Shown: positions 8,835-16,281 of the stretch, in pieces
Position numbering within the stretch: position 1 is the stretch's first letter
Layout of the letters: each line of letters starts with the position of its first letter
From: CALVUJ01 sp045119835
Lineage (GTDB): Bacteria; Bacillota_I; Bacilli_A; RFN20; DUOF01
Length of the DNA: 23,139 nucleotides
Assembly (NCBI GenBank): GCA_045119835.1
Contig: JBGVED010000049.1
Coordinates: 1 to 23,139 of the forward strand
Direction: 5' to 3'
The notes under the pieces: model-generated
What the model was told of the DNA's origin: nothing
Databases searched by the model: none
Seen by the model: the letters and a program-made list of their open reading frames with translations, nothing else
Position numbers and translations under genes: made by a program

Positions 8835-9539
8835 TTGCCTAATATATCTTACATTGATGAAGGGGAAAAAGATGTAATAGTTTTATTTCATGGTTGGGGA
8901 CAAAATAAAGAAACGATGATTCCTTTAATAGATAATTTAAAACATAAATATAGATGTATAGTTGTGGACTTGCCTGGATTTGGAAAATCTTCATTTGATA
9001 ATTCAAAAAATATAGATGAATATACAGAAAATATTAGAAGATTTTTTAAAAAAGAAAATATAACTCCTAAATATATAATAGGACATTCTTTTGGGGGAAA
9101 ATTAGCGGTTAATTATTACCTCAAATATAAAGATATTAAAGGGTTTGTAATCATAGCTAGTCCCATATTAAAACCAAAAAGAACAATAAAATATTATTAT
9201 AAAATTTGCCTGCATAAATTAAAAAAGAAACTAAAACTGAAGACGCAGAAAAGCGGTAGTGAAGATTATAAAAATTGTCCTTCACACATGAAAAGCTTTT
9301 TTATAAATGTTGTAAACACTCATTTTGATAAAACGGTAAAACAAATAGATATACCAACCTTACTTATATGGGGAAATAAAGATAATAAAGTTCCTTTAAA
9401 TAAAGGGATAAAGTTAAATAAGAAATTGAAAAATTCCAAACTTTTTTCAATAAATGGAGGGCATTTTGCTTATTTAGAAAACATAGACTTTACTAGATTG
9501 GCTATTCAAACGTTTTTCAGGAGGTTAGAAAATGAATGA
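8835..9539 (+). CDS. Alpha/beta hydrolase
   Basis: A 234-residue serine hydrolase of the alpha/beta fold, probably an esterase or amidase acting in the cytoplasm. An HGWGQ oxyanion-hole motif lies near residues 19-23. The nucleophile elbow is GHSFGG with Ser85, the acid is Asp183 in WGNKDNKVP and the base is His210 in NGGHFAYLEN. A Lys-rich cap segment lies around residues 115-145. The start is TTG 8835, placed 8 nt after AGGAG; the upstream in-frame GTG 8826 overlaps that Shine-Dalgarno. Its stop overlaps the next gene's ATG by 8 nt, so it is coupled to the MurF-like and Ddl genes. That suggests a role in cell-wall precursor metabolism, but the substrate is unknown. Confidence 0.82.
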   Translation: MPNISYIDEGEKDVIVLFHGWGQNKETMIPLIDNLKHKYRCIVVDLPGFGKSSFDNSKNIDEYTENIRRFFKKENITPKYIIGHSFGGKLAVNYYLKYKDIKGFVIIASPILKPKRTIKYYYKICLHKLKKKLKLKTQKSGSEDYKNCPSHMKSFFINVVNTHFDKTVKQIDIPTLLIWGNKDNKVPLNKGIKLNKKLKNSKLFSINGGHFAYLENIDFTRLAIQTFFRRLENE

Positions 9540-11040
9540 TATCTTATTAAGCATTGTTTTTCCTTTATTGTTTTTTTACCCATTTTACCAGCAATATAAA
9601 ATAGTTCAAGCATATCATTATGAGATAAATAGATATTATATACATACCAAAAATAAAAATTTAAAATATATGTTGTTTGTTGTTGTCTTTATAATTATAA
9701 AATTATTAAACGATGTCATTTTAAACTACATAAGCTCTTTATTTTTATTAATAACATTACATCTATGCATGAAGGAGAAAAAAGGAAAACTTGTACATAC
9801 CAAAAGGACAAAAAGAGTTTTTGTTATATACTTTTTATTTAACTATTTTCTTTGCTTACTACCTATAAATAAAATTGATTTAATAATTATAAATTGTGTG
9901 TTATTCTTATTTAATCTTTTTATTGTTCATATGCTTTCAATTATGCTAGAAAATTCAATAATGCGACATTATATAAGAAGTGCGAAAAAAATTATTAAAA
10001 ATATAAAAGTTATAGGTATAACAGGAAGCTATGGGAAAACAAGTTGTAAAAATATTATATATGACATGCTAAAATCGCTATTTAATGTTAGCAAAACTCC
10101 TAAATCTTTTAATAATAAAGTAGGAATTGTAAAAAGCATTAGAGAAAATGTAGAAAAAGAAGACGACTATTTTATATGTGAATATGGAGTTGATAGAAAA
10201 AATGGAATGGATAAACTATTAAAAATAGTAAAACCTAATATTTCTATAATAACAGAGATTGGACCACAACATTTATTAACCTTTAAAAACATAGAAAACA
10301 TAAAAAATGAAAAAATAAAAATAGCAAAAGTTTTAAAAGAAGATGAATATGCAATTATTAATAACGATAATTATTATTTGAATTTGGAAAAAGATAATTT
10401 AAAGTGTAAAGTTATAACTTATGGAATAAAAAATAAAAGTGATATTATGGCTAAAAATATTATAACAACCTCTAAAGGATCTTTTTTTGATTTGTATGTA
10501 GATAATAAAAAGTATAAAACATTAAAAATATCTTTATTAGGAGACCACAACATTTTAAATGTTTTAGGCGCTATAGGCGTTTTAAAATGTATAGGTGTAG
10601 ATTTATCTAATATAAAGTATTTAGTTTCGTTAATTAATCCAATAGAACATAGACTTGAATTAAAAAAAATTCAAGGTGTAAATGTAATTGATGATGCCTT
10701 TAATTCTAATGAGGAGGGTTTTAAAAAAGCAATAGATGTTTTAAATTTGATGGAAGATAAAAAGTATGTAATTACTCCAGGAATTATTGAACAAGGAAAA
10801 AACAGTTCTTTAATTAATTACCAGTTAGGAAAATATATGGCAGGTAAAATTGACTGTGCCATTCTTGTAGAGAGCAACGCTTTAGTAATAAAAAAAGGTC
10901 TATTAGATAATGGGTTTGAAGAAAGTAAAGTTATTATAAAAAAAGATTTTAAAGAAGCATTTGAATACATAAAAGAAATAAATACAAAAGATAAAATATT
11001 TTTAATAGAAAATGACTTGCCAAGCATATATTTAAAATGA
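9532..11040 (+). CDS. murF: Membrane-anchored MurF-like Mur ligase
   Basis: A 502-residue Mur ligase. MurF adds D-Ala-D-Ala to UDP-MurNAc-tripeptide using ATP. The N-terminal 140 residues are hydrophobic, with about four membrane segments (5-20, 46-78 possibly as two, 96-112, 116-139), which classic MurF lacks. The ligase follows: P-loop GITGSYGKTS (162-171), SFNNKVGI (192-199), EYGVDRKNGMD (217-227; classic MurF has E-M-G-A) and TEIGPQHLLTFKNIENIKNEK (split as TEIGPQHLL 241-249 and what follows). A later DDAFNSN matches the MurF DDAYNANP motif. It is coupled to the hydrolase upstream (8-nt overlap) and sits 9 nt before ddl. The pairing with ddl supports a D-Ala-D-Ala-adding role. It could be a second, specialised MurF if the genome has another. 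Confidence 0.75.
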   Translation: MNDILLSIVFPLLFFYPFYQQYKIVQAYHYEINRYYIHTKNKNLKYMLFVVVFIIIKLLNDVILNYISSLFLLITLHLCMKEKKGKLVHTKRTKRVFVIYFLFNYFLCLLPINKIDLIIINCVLFLFNLFIVHMLSIMLENSIMRHYIRSAKKIIKNIKVIGITGSYGKTSCKNIIYDMLKSLFNVSKTPKSFNNKVGIVKSIRENVEKEDDYFICEYGVDRKNGMDKLLKIVKPNISIITEIGPQHLLTFKNIENIKNEKIKIAKVLKEDEYAIINNDNYYLNLEKDNLKCKVITYGIKNKSDIMAKNIITTSKGSFFDLYVDNKKYKTLKISLLGDHNILNVLGAIGVLKCIGVDLSNIKYLVSLINPIEHRLELKKIQGVNVIDDAFNSNEEGFKKAIDVLNLMEDKKYVITPGIIEQGKNSSLINYQLGKYMAGKIDCAILVESNALVIKKGLLDNGFEESKVIIKKDFKEAFEYIKEINTKDKIFLIENDLPSIYLK

Positions 11041-11049
11041 GGTGGAAAA

Positions 11050-12159
11050 ATGAGAATATTAGTTTTGTTTGGAGGAGAAAGTGTTGAACATGAAATAAGC
11101 ATAATAACTGCTAATCAAGTTATAAATGCACTAAGTGTTAATTATACAGTTATTCCGGTTTATATTAGTAAAGAAAATAAACTTTATTACACAAAAAATT
11201 TAACTAATTTAAAAACATATGGAGATATTAATAAAATAACTAACAAACATAATGAAGTTGAAATATGTAAAAAAGAAAAACGTTTTTATCTAAAAAGAAA
11301 AGGCGTGAAAAAGAATAAATATTTTGATTATGCTTTTATTGTGGTGCATGGAAAAGGAATGGAAGATGGAACTTTATTATCTTATTTAAAGTTTAAGAAA
11401 ATTCCAGTAATTGCCGACAATTTATCATTTTACTCTTTAGCGCAAAATAAATCCTTAACTAAAAGAGTATTGAATGATTTAGATATAAGAAATTCAAAGT
11501 TTATGGAAATAGATTGTAAAACTCCGTTAAATAAAATAACTTTTCCTGTTATAGTAAAACCAAATACACTTGGCTCATCAATTGGAATAATGAAGGCTAA
11601 TAATGAAGAAGAGTATAACAAAGCTATTGAAGAAGCTTTAAAATATGATGATAAAATTATAGTGGAAGAATTCTTAGAAAATTGTCGTGAGTATAATATA
11701 TCGGTAGTGGAAAAAAAAGGAGAAATATTGGTCTCAAATATCGAGGAAGTAATAAAAGATAGCGAAATATTAAATTATAGTCAAAAATATGAAGAAAATA
11801 ATAAATTAAAAGGAATGGCTTCTTCAAAAAGAATTTTTCCAGCAAATATTGATGAGAAAGTAAAAAAAGAAATGGAACATATGGCAATAAAAATATACAA
11901 ACACTTTGGAGCAAAGGGAGTAATTAGAATTGATTTTTTATTCAATGATAAATTGTATGTAAATGAAATAAACTCCATTCCAGGTTCTTATGCTCACTAT
12001 TTATGGAAAGACAAAATGGATTTTGTAGAATTATTAGACGCTGTAATCGATACTAGTAAAAGAGAATTGTTTAAAGATAAAAAAAGACTTAAAGTTATTG
12101 ATAAAATGGAAATATTTAAAAATTATAGTGCAAAAAGCAATAAATTAACTGATAGGTGA
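11050..12159 (+). CDS. ddl: D-alanine--D-alanine ligase
   Basis: A 369-residue ATP-grasp enzyme that joins two D-alanines for the peptidoglycan stem peptide. It starts with GGESVEHEIS (8-17, Glu13-region first D-Ala site). The ATP-grasp segments are IVKPNTLGSSIGI (168-180) and EEFLENCREYNISVV (206-220). The Mg/phosphate site is IRIDFLFN...YVNEINSIPGS with Arg293, Asp295, Glu306 and Asn308. The omega-loop motif reads NYSQKY (242-247); the retained Tyr247 is what D-Ala-D-Ala ligases have, while D-Ala-D-Lac enzymes carry Phe or an unrelated loop. Specificity for D-Ala is therefore expected, not D-Lac. GAGGTGG precedes the ATG. It is the last gene of the three-gene cluster. Confidence 0.88.
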   Translation: MRILVLFGGESVEHEISIITANQVINALSVNYTVIPVYISKENKLYYTKNLTNLKTYGDINKITNKHNEVEICKKEKRFYLKRKGVKKNKYFDYAFIVVHGKGMEDGTLLSYLKFKKIPVIADNLSFYSLAQNKSLTKRVLNDLDIRNSKFMEIDCKTPLNKITFPVIVKPNTLGSSIGIMKANNEEEYNKAIEEALKYDDKIIVEEFLENCREYNISVVEKKGEILVSNIEEVIKDSEILNYSQKYEENNKLKGMASSKRIFPANIDEKVKKEMEHMAIKIYKHFGAKGVIRIDFLFNDKLYVNEINSIPGSYAHYLWKDKMDFVELLDAVIDTSKRELFKDKKRLKVIDKMEIFKNYSAKSNKLTDR

Positions 12160-12225
12160 GTAAATAAATAATTCTTGTAATTTTAGCCTTGCTCATATAA
12201 AATATTTATGAAAGATGGTGTTTAT

Positions 12226-12870
12226 ATGGCAAAGATTGAAGGATTATCAGCACACGTAGGAAATGACGCTACTTTAGCAGGAAGAAAAATGATGGTAAAG
12301 TATGCAAATGAAGATTGGGATTTTGATATTGATGAGTATGTAGATAACTACATGAAAGAATTCAAACAAGAACCTAAAATAGTACAAGAAAACACAAGAA
12401 ATATTTTAAATTATTGGAAATACAAGTTTTATTTAGCAAAAGGTGAAGAAGATAAAGCCAAAAGACGTTTAAAGACAGCATATGATCAAGGGAGTCCTGA
12501 TGCTGTTGCTCAATTTGCTTATTTCTTTTATACAGGTACTAGTTTTGCTTTTGCAAAAAACAGAAAAAAGGCAGAGCGTTTATTTGATTACGCATTATCA
12601 AAAGAAAGTATGTTTGCCGAATATCTTTTGGCAGAAGCATATACATACGGAAAAGAAGATGATGTTAAAGCTTGTCAAAAAGCTATTCCTTATTATGAAG
12701 CAGCAATGAAAAAAGGTGTAGTGCTAGCAAGATATCAATTAGCAAACTGTTATTTAGTAACTAATCAAAATCTTGAAAAGGCTAAAGATTTGTTCGAAAA
12801 ATGCCCTCCAAAAGATTGTATTGATAAGCTATTAAAAATAGATAGGATATTATTTACAAGAAAGAAGTAG
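12226..12870 (+). CDS. Sel1/TPR-like repeat protein of unknown function
   Basis: A 214-residue soluble protein. Sel1-like repeats are visible: YDQGSPDAVAQFAYFFYTGT, then KAERLFDYALSKESMFAEYLLAEAYTYG and KAIPYYEAAMKKGVVLARYQLANCY-type segments, with alternating Ala and Gly/Lys spacing (positions about 85-185). Such repeats mediate protein contacts; no enzyme domain is present. The start is ATG 12226, 5 nt after GATGGTG. An in-frame ATG at 12208 precedes this weak Shine-Dalgarno and sits near the predicted transcription start, so it is unlikely. It lies 66 nt after ddl with its own TATAAA (12196-12201) and terminator, so it is probably transcribed separately. Function unknown. Confidence 0.7.
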   Translation: MAKIEGLSAHVGNDATLAGRKMMVKYANEDWDFDIDEYVDNYMKEFKQEPKIVQENTRNILNYWKYKFYLAKGEEDKAKRRLKTAYDQGSPDAVAQFAYFFYTGTSFAFAKNRKKAERLFDYALSKESMFAEYLLAEAYTYGKEDDVKACQKAIPYYEAAMKKGVVLARYQLANCYLVTNQNLEKAKDLFEKCPPKDCIDKLLKIDRILFTRKK

Positions 12871-12885
12871 AAAATACTTCTTTTT
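12861..12885 (+). terminator. Intrinsic terminator overlapping a stop codon
   Basis: A 9-bp perfect stem AAAGAAGTA (12861-12869) and TACTTCTTT (12875-12883) with a 5-nt loop, then TT and an AT-rich tail. The TAG stop of the Sel1-like gene spans the end of the left arm. Confidence 0.8.
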
Positions 12886-12921
12886 ATTTGCAAAAAAAGA
12901 AAAATTTTTCAAAAAAAATAT

Positions 12922-12927
12922 TATAAT
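12922..12927 (+). promoter_or_regulatory. -10 element (TATAAT) for the mgtE operon
   Basis: A consensus TATAAT lies 18 nt upstream of the mgtE ATG, after the previous terminator. No good -35 is seen at 16-18 nt spacing. Transcription would start at about 12934, leaving a leader of about 12 nt, far too short for an M-box magnesium riboswitch. Confidence 0.6.
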
Positions 12928-12945
12928 TTTAAGTAGGTGATGTTT

Positions 12946-14325
12946 ATGAATGAAATTACAGTAGAATTGTTAAATGAACTAATTGAAAAAAAGGACATAA
13001 ATAGGATAAGGGTTATATTTGAAGAATATAATAAAGTTGATTTGGCGGAAAAAATAAATGAGTTAGATATGAAAAAAACTATTTTTATATTTAAGACCGT
13101 TCCCGCGAATTTAACTGCAGAAATTTTTAGTTATTTAGATAATGAATATAGAGAAGAGTTAATAGCTGTTTTAACAAGCAAAAATATAAAAGAAATAATA
13201 GAAGAATTATATACAGATGATATAGTAGATTTCATAGAAGAAATGCCATCTAATATTGTTAAAAAGGTTTTAAAAAGTATTGATAAAGAATTAAGAGGAG
13301 AAGTTAATAAACTATTAAGTTATAAAGAAAATAGTGCTGGTTCGATAATGAATATTGAATATGTAGAGTTAAAAGAACATGATACATGTAAAACCGCCTT
13401 AAATAAAATTAGAAAAGAAAGAGAAAATGCAGAAACTATATCTTATTGTTACATTGTAGATAGTAAAAGAACATTAAAAGGTTATATTGCTTTAAAAGAT
13501 ATTTTATTTAATGAAGAAGAAACAAAAATAAAAGACGTAATGGAAAAAGATATTATAAGTGTTATGGTTGAGGATGATAAAGAAGATGTTGCTAATTCAT
13601 TTAAAAAATATGACTTGAGTGTTATTCCTGTTACTAATAATGAAATGAAGATGTTAGGTATTATAACTTCAGATGACATTATCGATGTAATTGATGATGA
13701 AGCCACAGAGGATATTGAAAAAATGGCTCATGTCGTTCCTCTTGAAGATGATTATTTTGAAGTATCTAATTTTAAGATGTTTAAAAAGACTATAGTTTGG
13801 TTGATTATTTTATTATTCACTTCAATATTTTCAGCATTTATATTGAGTAAAGCAGAAGCTACAATATCAGCAGTAGCTATATTAACTGTTTTTATGCCGA
13901 TGATAACTGGAACTGCAGGAAATGCAGGTAGTCAAACAACTGCACTGCTTGTAAGAGGTCTCTCTCTTGGTACGATAAAGACAAAAGATTTTCTTAAAGC
14001 CTTGAGAAAAGAAGTTGTAGTTGGTATATTAGTAGGGGGGAGTTTAGCAATAGTTTGTTATGCATTTTTGTGGATGGAACAATTTGTAGGTATAATAAAT
14101 GTCGAACAAAATGCCAATTATGTTTTTATAGCAGTAGCTATAAGCCTTATGCTTGTAGTTATTGTTGCTAAAATAATTGCAGCGACACTACCAATTCTTG
14201 CAAAAATAGCAAAACTAGACCCCGCTGTAATGGCAGGCCCATTAGTAACTACTTTAGCAGATGCAATAGCTATTCTTATTTATTTCTCGATTGCTAAAGA
14301 GTTCCTTGTACCGCTATTTTCTTAA
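12946..14325 (+). CDS. mgtE: MgtE magnesium transporter
   Basis: A 459-residue MgtE channel, which carries Mg2+ through the cytoplasmic membrane and is gated by its own cytosolic Mg2+ sensor. The order is an acidic helical N domain (1 to about 125), a CBS pair (about 130-250, including SAGSIMN, DVMEKD and IITSDDIIDVIDDEATEDIEK), a plug helix, and five membrane segments. The pore signatures PMITGTAGNAGSQTTA and LVTTLADAIAILIYF are present; the Asp of TTLADA is the Mg2+-selectivity residue of the family. ATG 12946 follows AGGTGA by 5 nt; the in-frame GTG 12937 and ATG 12940 lie inside that site. It is the first gene of an apparent operon with the RDD, deoD and NERD-like genes. Confidence 0.93.
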   Translation: MNEITVELLNELIEKKDINRIRVIFEEYNKVDLAEKINELDMKKTIFIFKTVPANLTAEIFSYLDNEYREELIAVLTSKNIKEIIEELYTDDIVDFIEEMPSNIVKKVLKSIDKELRGEVNKLLSYKENSAGSIMNIEYVELKEHDTCKTALNKIRKERENAETISYCYIVDSKRTLKGYIALKDILFNEEETKIKDVMEKDIISVMVEDDKEDVANSFKKYDLSVIPVTNNEMKMLGIITSDDIIDVIDDEATEDIEKMAHVVPLEDDYFEVSNFKMFKKTIVWLIILLFTSIFSAFILSKAEATISAVAILTVFMPMITGTAGNAGSQTTALLVRGLSLGTIKTKDFLKALRKEVVVGILVGGSLAIVCYAFLWMEQFVGIINVEQNANYVFIAVAISLMLVVIVAKIIAATLPILAKIAKLDPAVMAGPLVTTLADAIAILIYFSIAKEFLVPLFS

Positions 14326-14337
14326 AGGAGGATATTT

Positions 14338-14811
14338 ATGAAATTAGCAACAGTGCGACATAGAATCATGTCTTCATTATTAGATTTTGGTATAGTTGTG
14401 GCTATATTTGTGGTTCTAACTATAGGAAAACTTCCATTTATAATAAGTATGCTTACTAACTCTGAACACCTAGTAACAACAAAATTTATTATAGATGTAT
14501 TTAGATATGGAGTTATTTTTACAATTATAATACTTATATATTATATTGTGACCCCTTTATTTTTCAATGGACAAACAATAGGAAAAAAAGTATTTAAATT
14601 AAAAATTTTAAAAGAAGATGAGCAAAAAATAGATCATAGAACCATGTTTTATAGAGAAGGAATTGGAAGAATTTTTCTTAATTTTGCTTCTTTAGGAGTA
14701 ACTATAATAGTTTCAACCATAATAATGATAATTAGAGAAGATAATAAAGATTTAGCAGATATTTTAGCAAAAACAAAAGTTATAGATTTATATGAAAGTG
14801 AGGAGAATTAA
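14338..14811 (+). CDS. RDD-family membrane protein
   Basis: A 157-residue membrane protein with the RDD pattern: Arg9 and Asp16 in the first segment (RIMSSLLDFG), about three hydrophobic stretches, the family's GQTIGKKVFKLKI loop in the middle, and an Asp in NKDLADILAKTKVI at the end. RDD proteins are of mixed or unknown function, some being linked to ion tolerance. It starts 12 nt after mgtE behind AAAGGAGG and ends 1 nt before the deoD ATG, with deoD's Shine-Dalgarno inside it, so it belongs to the same operon. A link to magnesium handling is possible but only from position. Confidence 0.85.
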   Translation: MKLATVRHRIMSSLLDFGIVVAIFVVLTIGKLPFIISMLTNSEHLVTTKFIIDVFRYGVIFTIIILIYYIVTPLFFNGQTIGKKVFKLKILKEDEQKIDHRTMFYREGIGRIFLNFASLGVTIIVSTIIMIIREDNKDLADILAKTKVIDLYESEEN

Positions 14812-14812
14812 T

Positions 14813-15523
14813 ATGGCAACACCACATAATCAAGCTCAAAAAGGAGAAATAGCAAAAGCTGTTTTAATGTGCGGAGATCCACTTCGTGCAAAATTTATCG
14901 CCGAAAATTTTTTAGATGATTACAAATTAGTAAATACAGTTAGAAACATGTATTGCTATACAGGGCACTATAAAGGAAAAGAAGTTAGCGTAGCAGGAAG
15001 TGGAATGGGAATTCCTTCAATGGGTATATATTCATACGAGTTATTTAATGAATATGATGTAGAAACCATAATAAGAGTAGGCACAGCTGGTGCTTATGTA
15101 GAAGGTGTAAATGTTGGAGACATCGTTATTGCACTAGGTGCTTGTAGCAATTCAAACTATGCATCTCAATTTAATTTAAACGGCACATATAGCGCTATAG
15201 CAACATATGATTTAGTAGAAAAAAGCGTTGAAGTTTGTAAAGAAAATAATTTTAATTACCATGTAGGTAACGTTTTCTCAAGTGACATATTTTATGATGA
15301 AGATAAAGAAGCTTGGAAAAAATGGGCAAAACTTGGTGTTTTAGCCGTAGAAATGGAATCATATGCTTTATACATAAATGCTGCAAGAGCAGGTAAAAAA
15401 GCAATGACTATTTTAACAATCTCAGATAACTTTATAACTAAAGAAGCTGTAAGCGCTGAAGCAAGACAAAATGGATTTACAAAAATGATGAAATTAGCAT
15501 TAGAAACGGCGTGTGGTAAATAA
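14813..15523 (+). CDS. deoD: Purine nucleoside phosphorylase, DeoD type
   Basis: A 236-residue enzyme, the usual DeoD length, that splits purine (deoxy)nucleosides with phosphate in the salvage pathway. Residues in Escherichia coli-like order: His5 (TPHNQA), phosphate-binding Arg25 (GDPLRAK), Arg44 and Arg88 (IRVGTAGA), the nucleoside-binding VEMES at 179-183 (Glu180, Met181, Glu182) and the catalytic Asp205 in TISDNF, where E. coli has SDH. ATG 14813 is chosen because GAGGAG is 8 nt upstream; the in-frame ATG 14792 would extend into the RDD gene without a ribosome site. Its TAA shares one base with the next gene's ATG. Confidence 0.95.
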   Translation: MATPHNQAQKGEIAKAVLMCGDPLRAKFIAENFLDDYKLVNTVRNMYCYTGHYKGKEVSVAGSGMGIPSMGIYSYELFNEYDVETIIRVGTAGAYVEGVNVGDIVIALGACSNSNYASQFNLNGTYSAIATYDLVEKSVEVCKENNFNYHVGNVFSSDIFYDEDKEAWKKWAKLGVLAVEMESYALYINAARAGKKAMTILTISDNFITKEAVSAEARQNGFTKMMKLALETACGK

Positions 15524-16182
15524 TGGATAAATTAGGATTAACATTAACAATAATAAGTTTATTTTTAATGATAATATTATCTATTTGTTATATACATTTA
15601 GATGATTTAAAAGGGTTGTTTGTAGGGCTAACAAAGAAAAAAAGAGTTACTGCAAAATTAAAAAAATTTGCAATAGACCATGACTTTCCTCTTTTAAGTG
15701 ATGTTGTTATCCAAATAAGAGACGACGCACATATTAAAATAGATCATATAATGATAGGAAACAAGTATATTTATGTTATCGCTTGTAGATGTTATTATGG
15801 CTATTTAAATGCAAAAGCAATAGATGAAAAATGGGTTTTATATAAAAGAGAAAGACTTATTCATATTGATAATCCATTGAAAACTAATAAAACAAGAATA
15901 AGATATTTATCAAAAGTTATTGAAAATAGTACTATGGATGATTTTGTAAACATAATTTATTTATCTAAACCTGTTGTAAGCAACAAAATACAAGGTAGAA
16001 ATAGTAAAGAGTTCGTGGTTTTTGAAGATGATTTTGAAAAATTTATAGAAATATATGAAAAAGAATGTGATTTAAATGGTTTCTCTATTAAATCAGTAAA
16101 TGAAGCAGCGAAAAAAATATATGAAAATCACCAAGAATCGGTTATAACCTTTAAAGAAACCTACATGAAAAAAGCAAACTAA
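15523..16182 (+). CDS. Membrane-anchored NERD-like protein with degenerate nuclease motif
   Basis: A 219-residue protein. One N-terminal membrane helix (about 5-25) is followed by a basic stretch (TKKKRV). The domain at 42-130 follows the NERD (nuclease-related) pattern: LLSDVVIQI, IKIDHIMIGNKYIYVI (71-86, with the expected Asp74), a GY after it, and an IDNPLKTNKTRIRYLSKVI segment that matches the usual NPxxQN..R...L. However, the catalytic ExK that should follow the core strand is replaced: it reads ACR (87-89). It is translationally coupled to deoD (TAATG) and closes the operon. If the family call is right, it is probably a non-catalytic DNA-binding or structural relative. No function is assigned. 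Confidence 0.6.
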   Translation: MDKLGLTLTIISLFLMIILSICYIHLDDLKGLFVGLTKKKRVTAKLKKFAIDHDFPLLSDVVIQIRDDAHIKIDHIMIGNKYIYVIACRCYYGYLNAKAIDEKWVLYKRERLIHIDNPLKTNKTRIRYLSKVIENSTMDDFVNIIYLSKPVVSNKIQGRNSKEFVVFEDDFEKFIEIYEKECDLNGFSIKSVNEAAKKIYENHQESVITFKETYMKKAN

Positions 16183-16212
16183 AAACAATGATGTCATATT
16201 CATTGTTTTTTT
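16181..16212 (+). terminator. Intrinsic terminator of the mgtE-deoD operon
   Basis: An 11-bp perfect stem AAAAACAATGA (16181-16191) and TCATTGTTTTT (16200-16210) with an 8-nt loop. The right arm continues into a T-run. Its left arm begins inside the TAA stop codon of the NERD-like gene. Confidence 0.88.
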
Positions 16213-16216
16213 AATG

Positions 16217-16235
16217 TTCTCTTAAAAAGAGATAA
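16217..16235 (+). promoter_or_regulatory. Candidate operator, copy 1 (TCTnnT-N3-AnnAGA dyad)
   Basis: TTCTCTTAAAAAGAGATAA contains a perfect 6-bp inverted repeat TCTCTT/AAGAGA around AAA. Near-copies stand before the two following paralogues. The dyad centre is 22 nt plus half a site upstream of the -10, about -42 from the predicted transcription start. This is a position often used by activators. Confidence 0.5.
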
Positions 16236-16251
16236 TTATAAATTTTTACTG

Positions 16252-16260
16252 TGTTATAAT
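16252..16260 (+). promoter_or_regulatory. Extended -10 promoter of HTH-NTPase-CYTH gene 1
   Basis: TGTTATAAT, an extended -10 (TGn + TATAAT), lies 21 nt before the start codon. No recognisable -35 lies 16-18 nt upstream. The predicted leader is about 15 nt. Confidence 0.7.
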
Positions 16261-16281
16261 TTTAACGTAGGAGGAATGGTT

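Noticed and set aside
11050..12159. VanA/VanC-type resistance ligase.
   Set aside because: The omega loop has the QKY form of ordinary D-Ala-D-Ala ligases, and no VanX, VanH, VanT or two-component genes are nearby.
12482..12709. Plus-strand open frame of 75 codons inside the Sel1-like gene.
   Set aside because: An out-of-frame shadow of the Sel1-like gene without a ribosome-binding site.
12871..12945. M-box magnesium riboswitch before mgtE.
   Set aside because: Only about 60 nt separate the preceding terminator from mgtE and the predicted leader is about 12 nt, far too short for an M-box.
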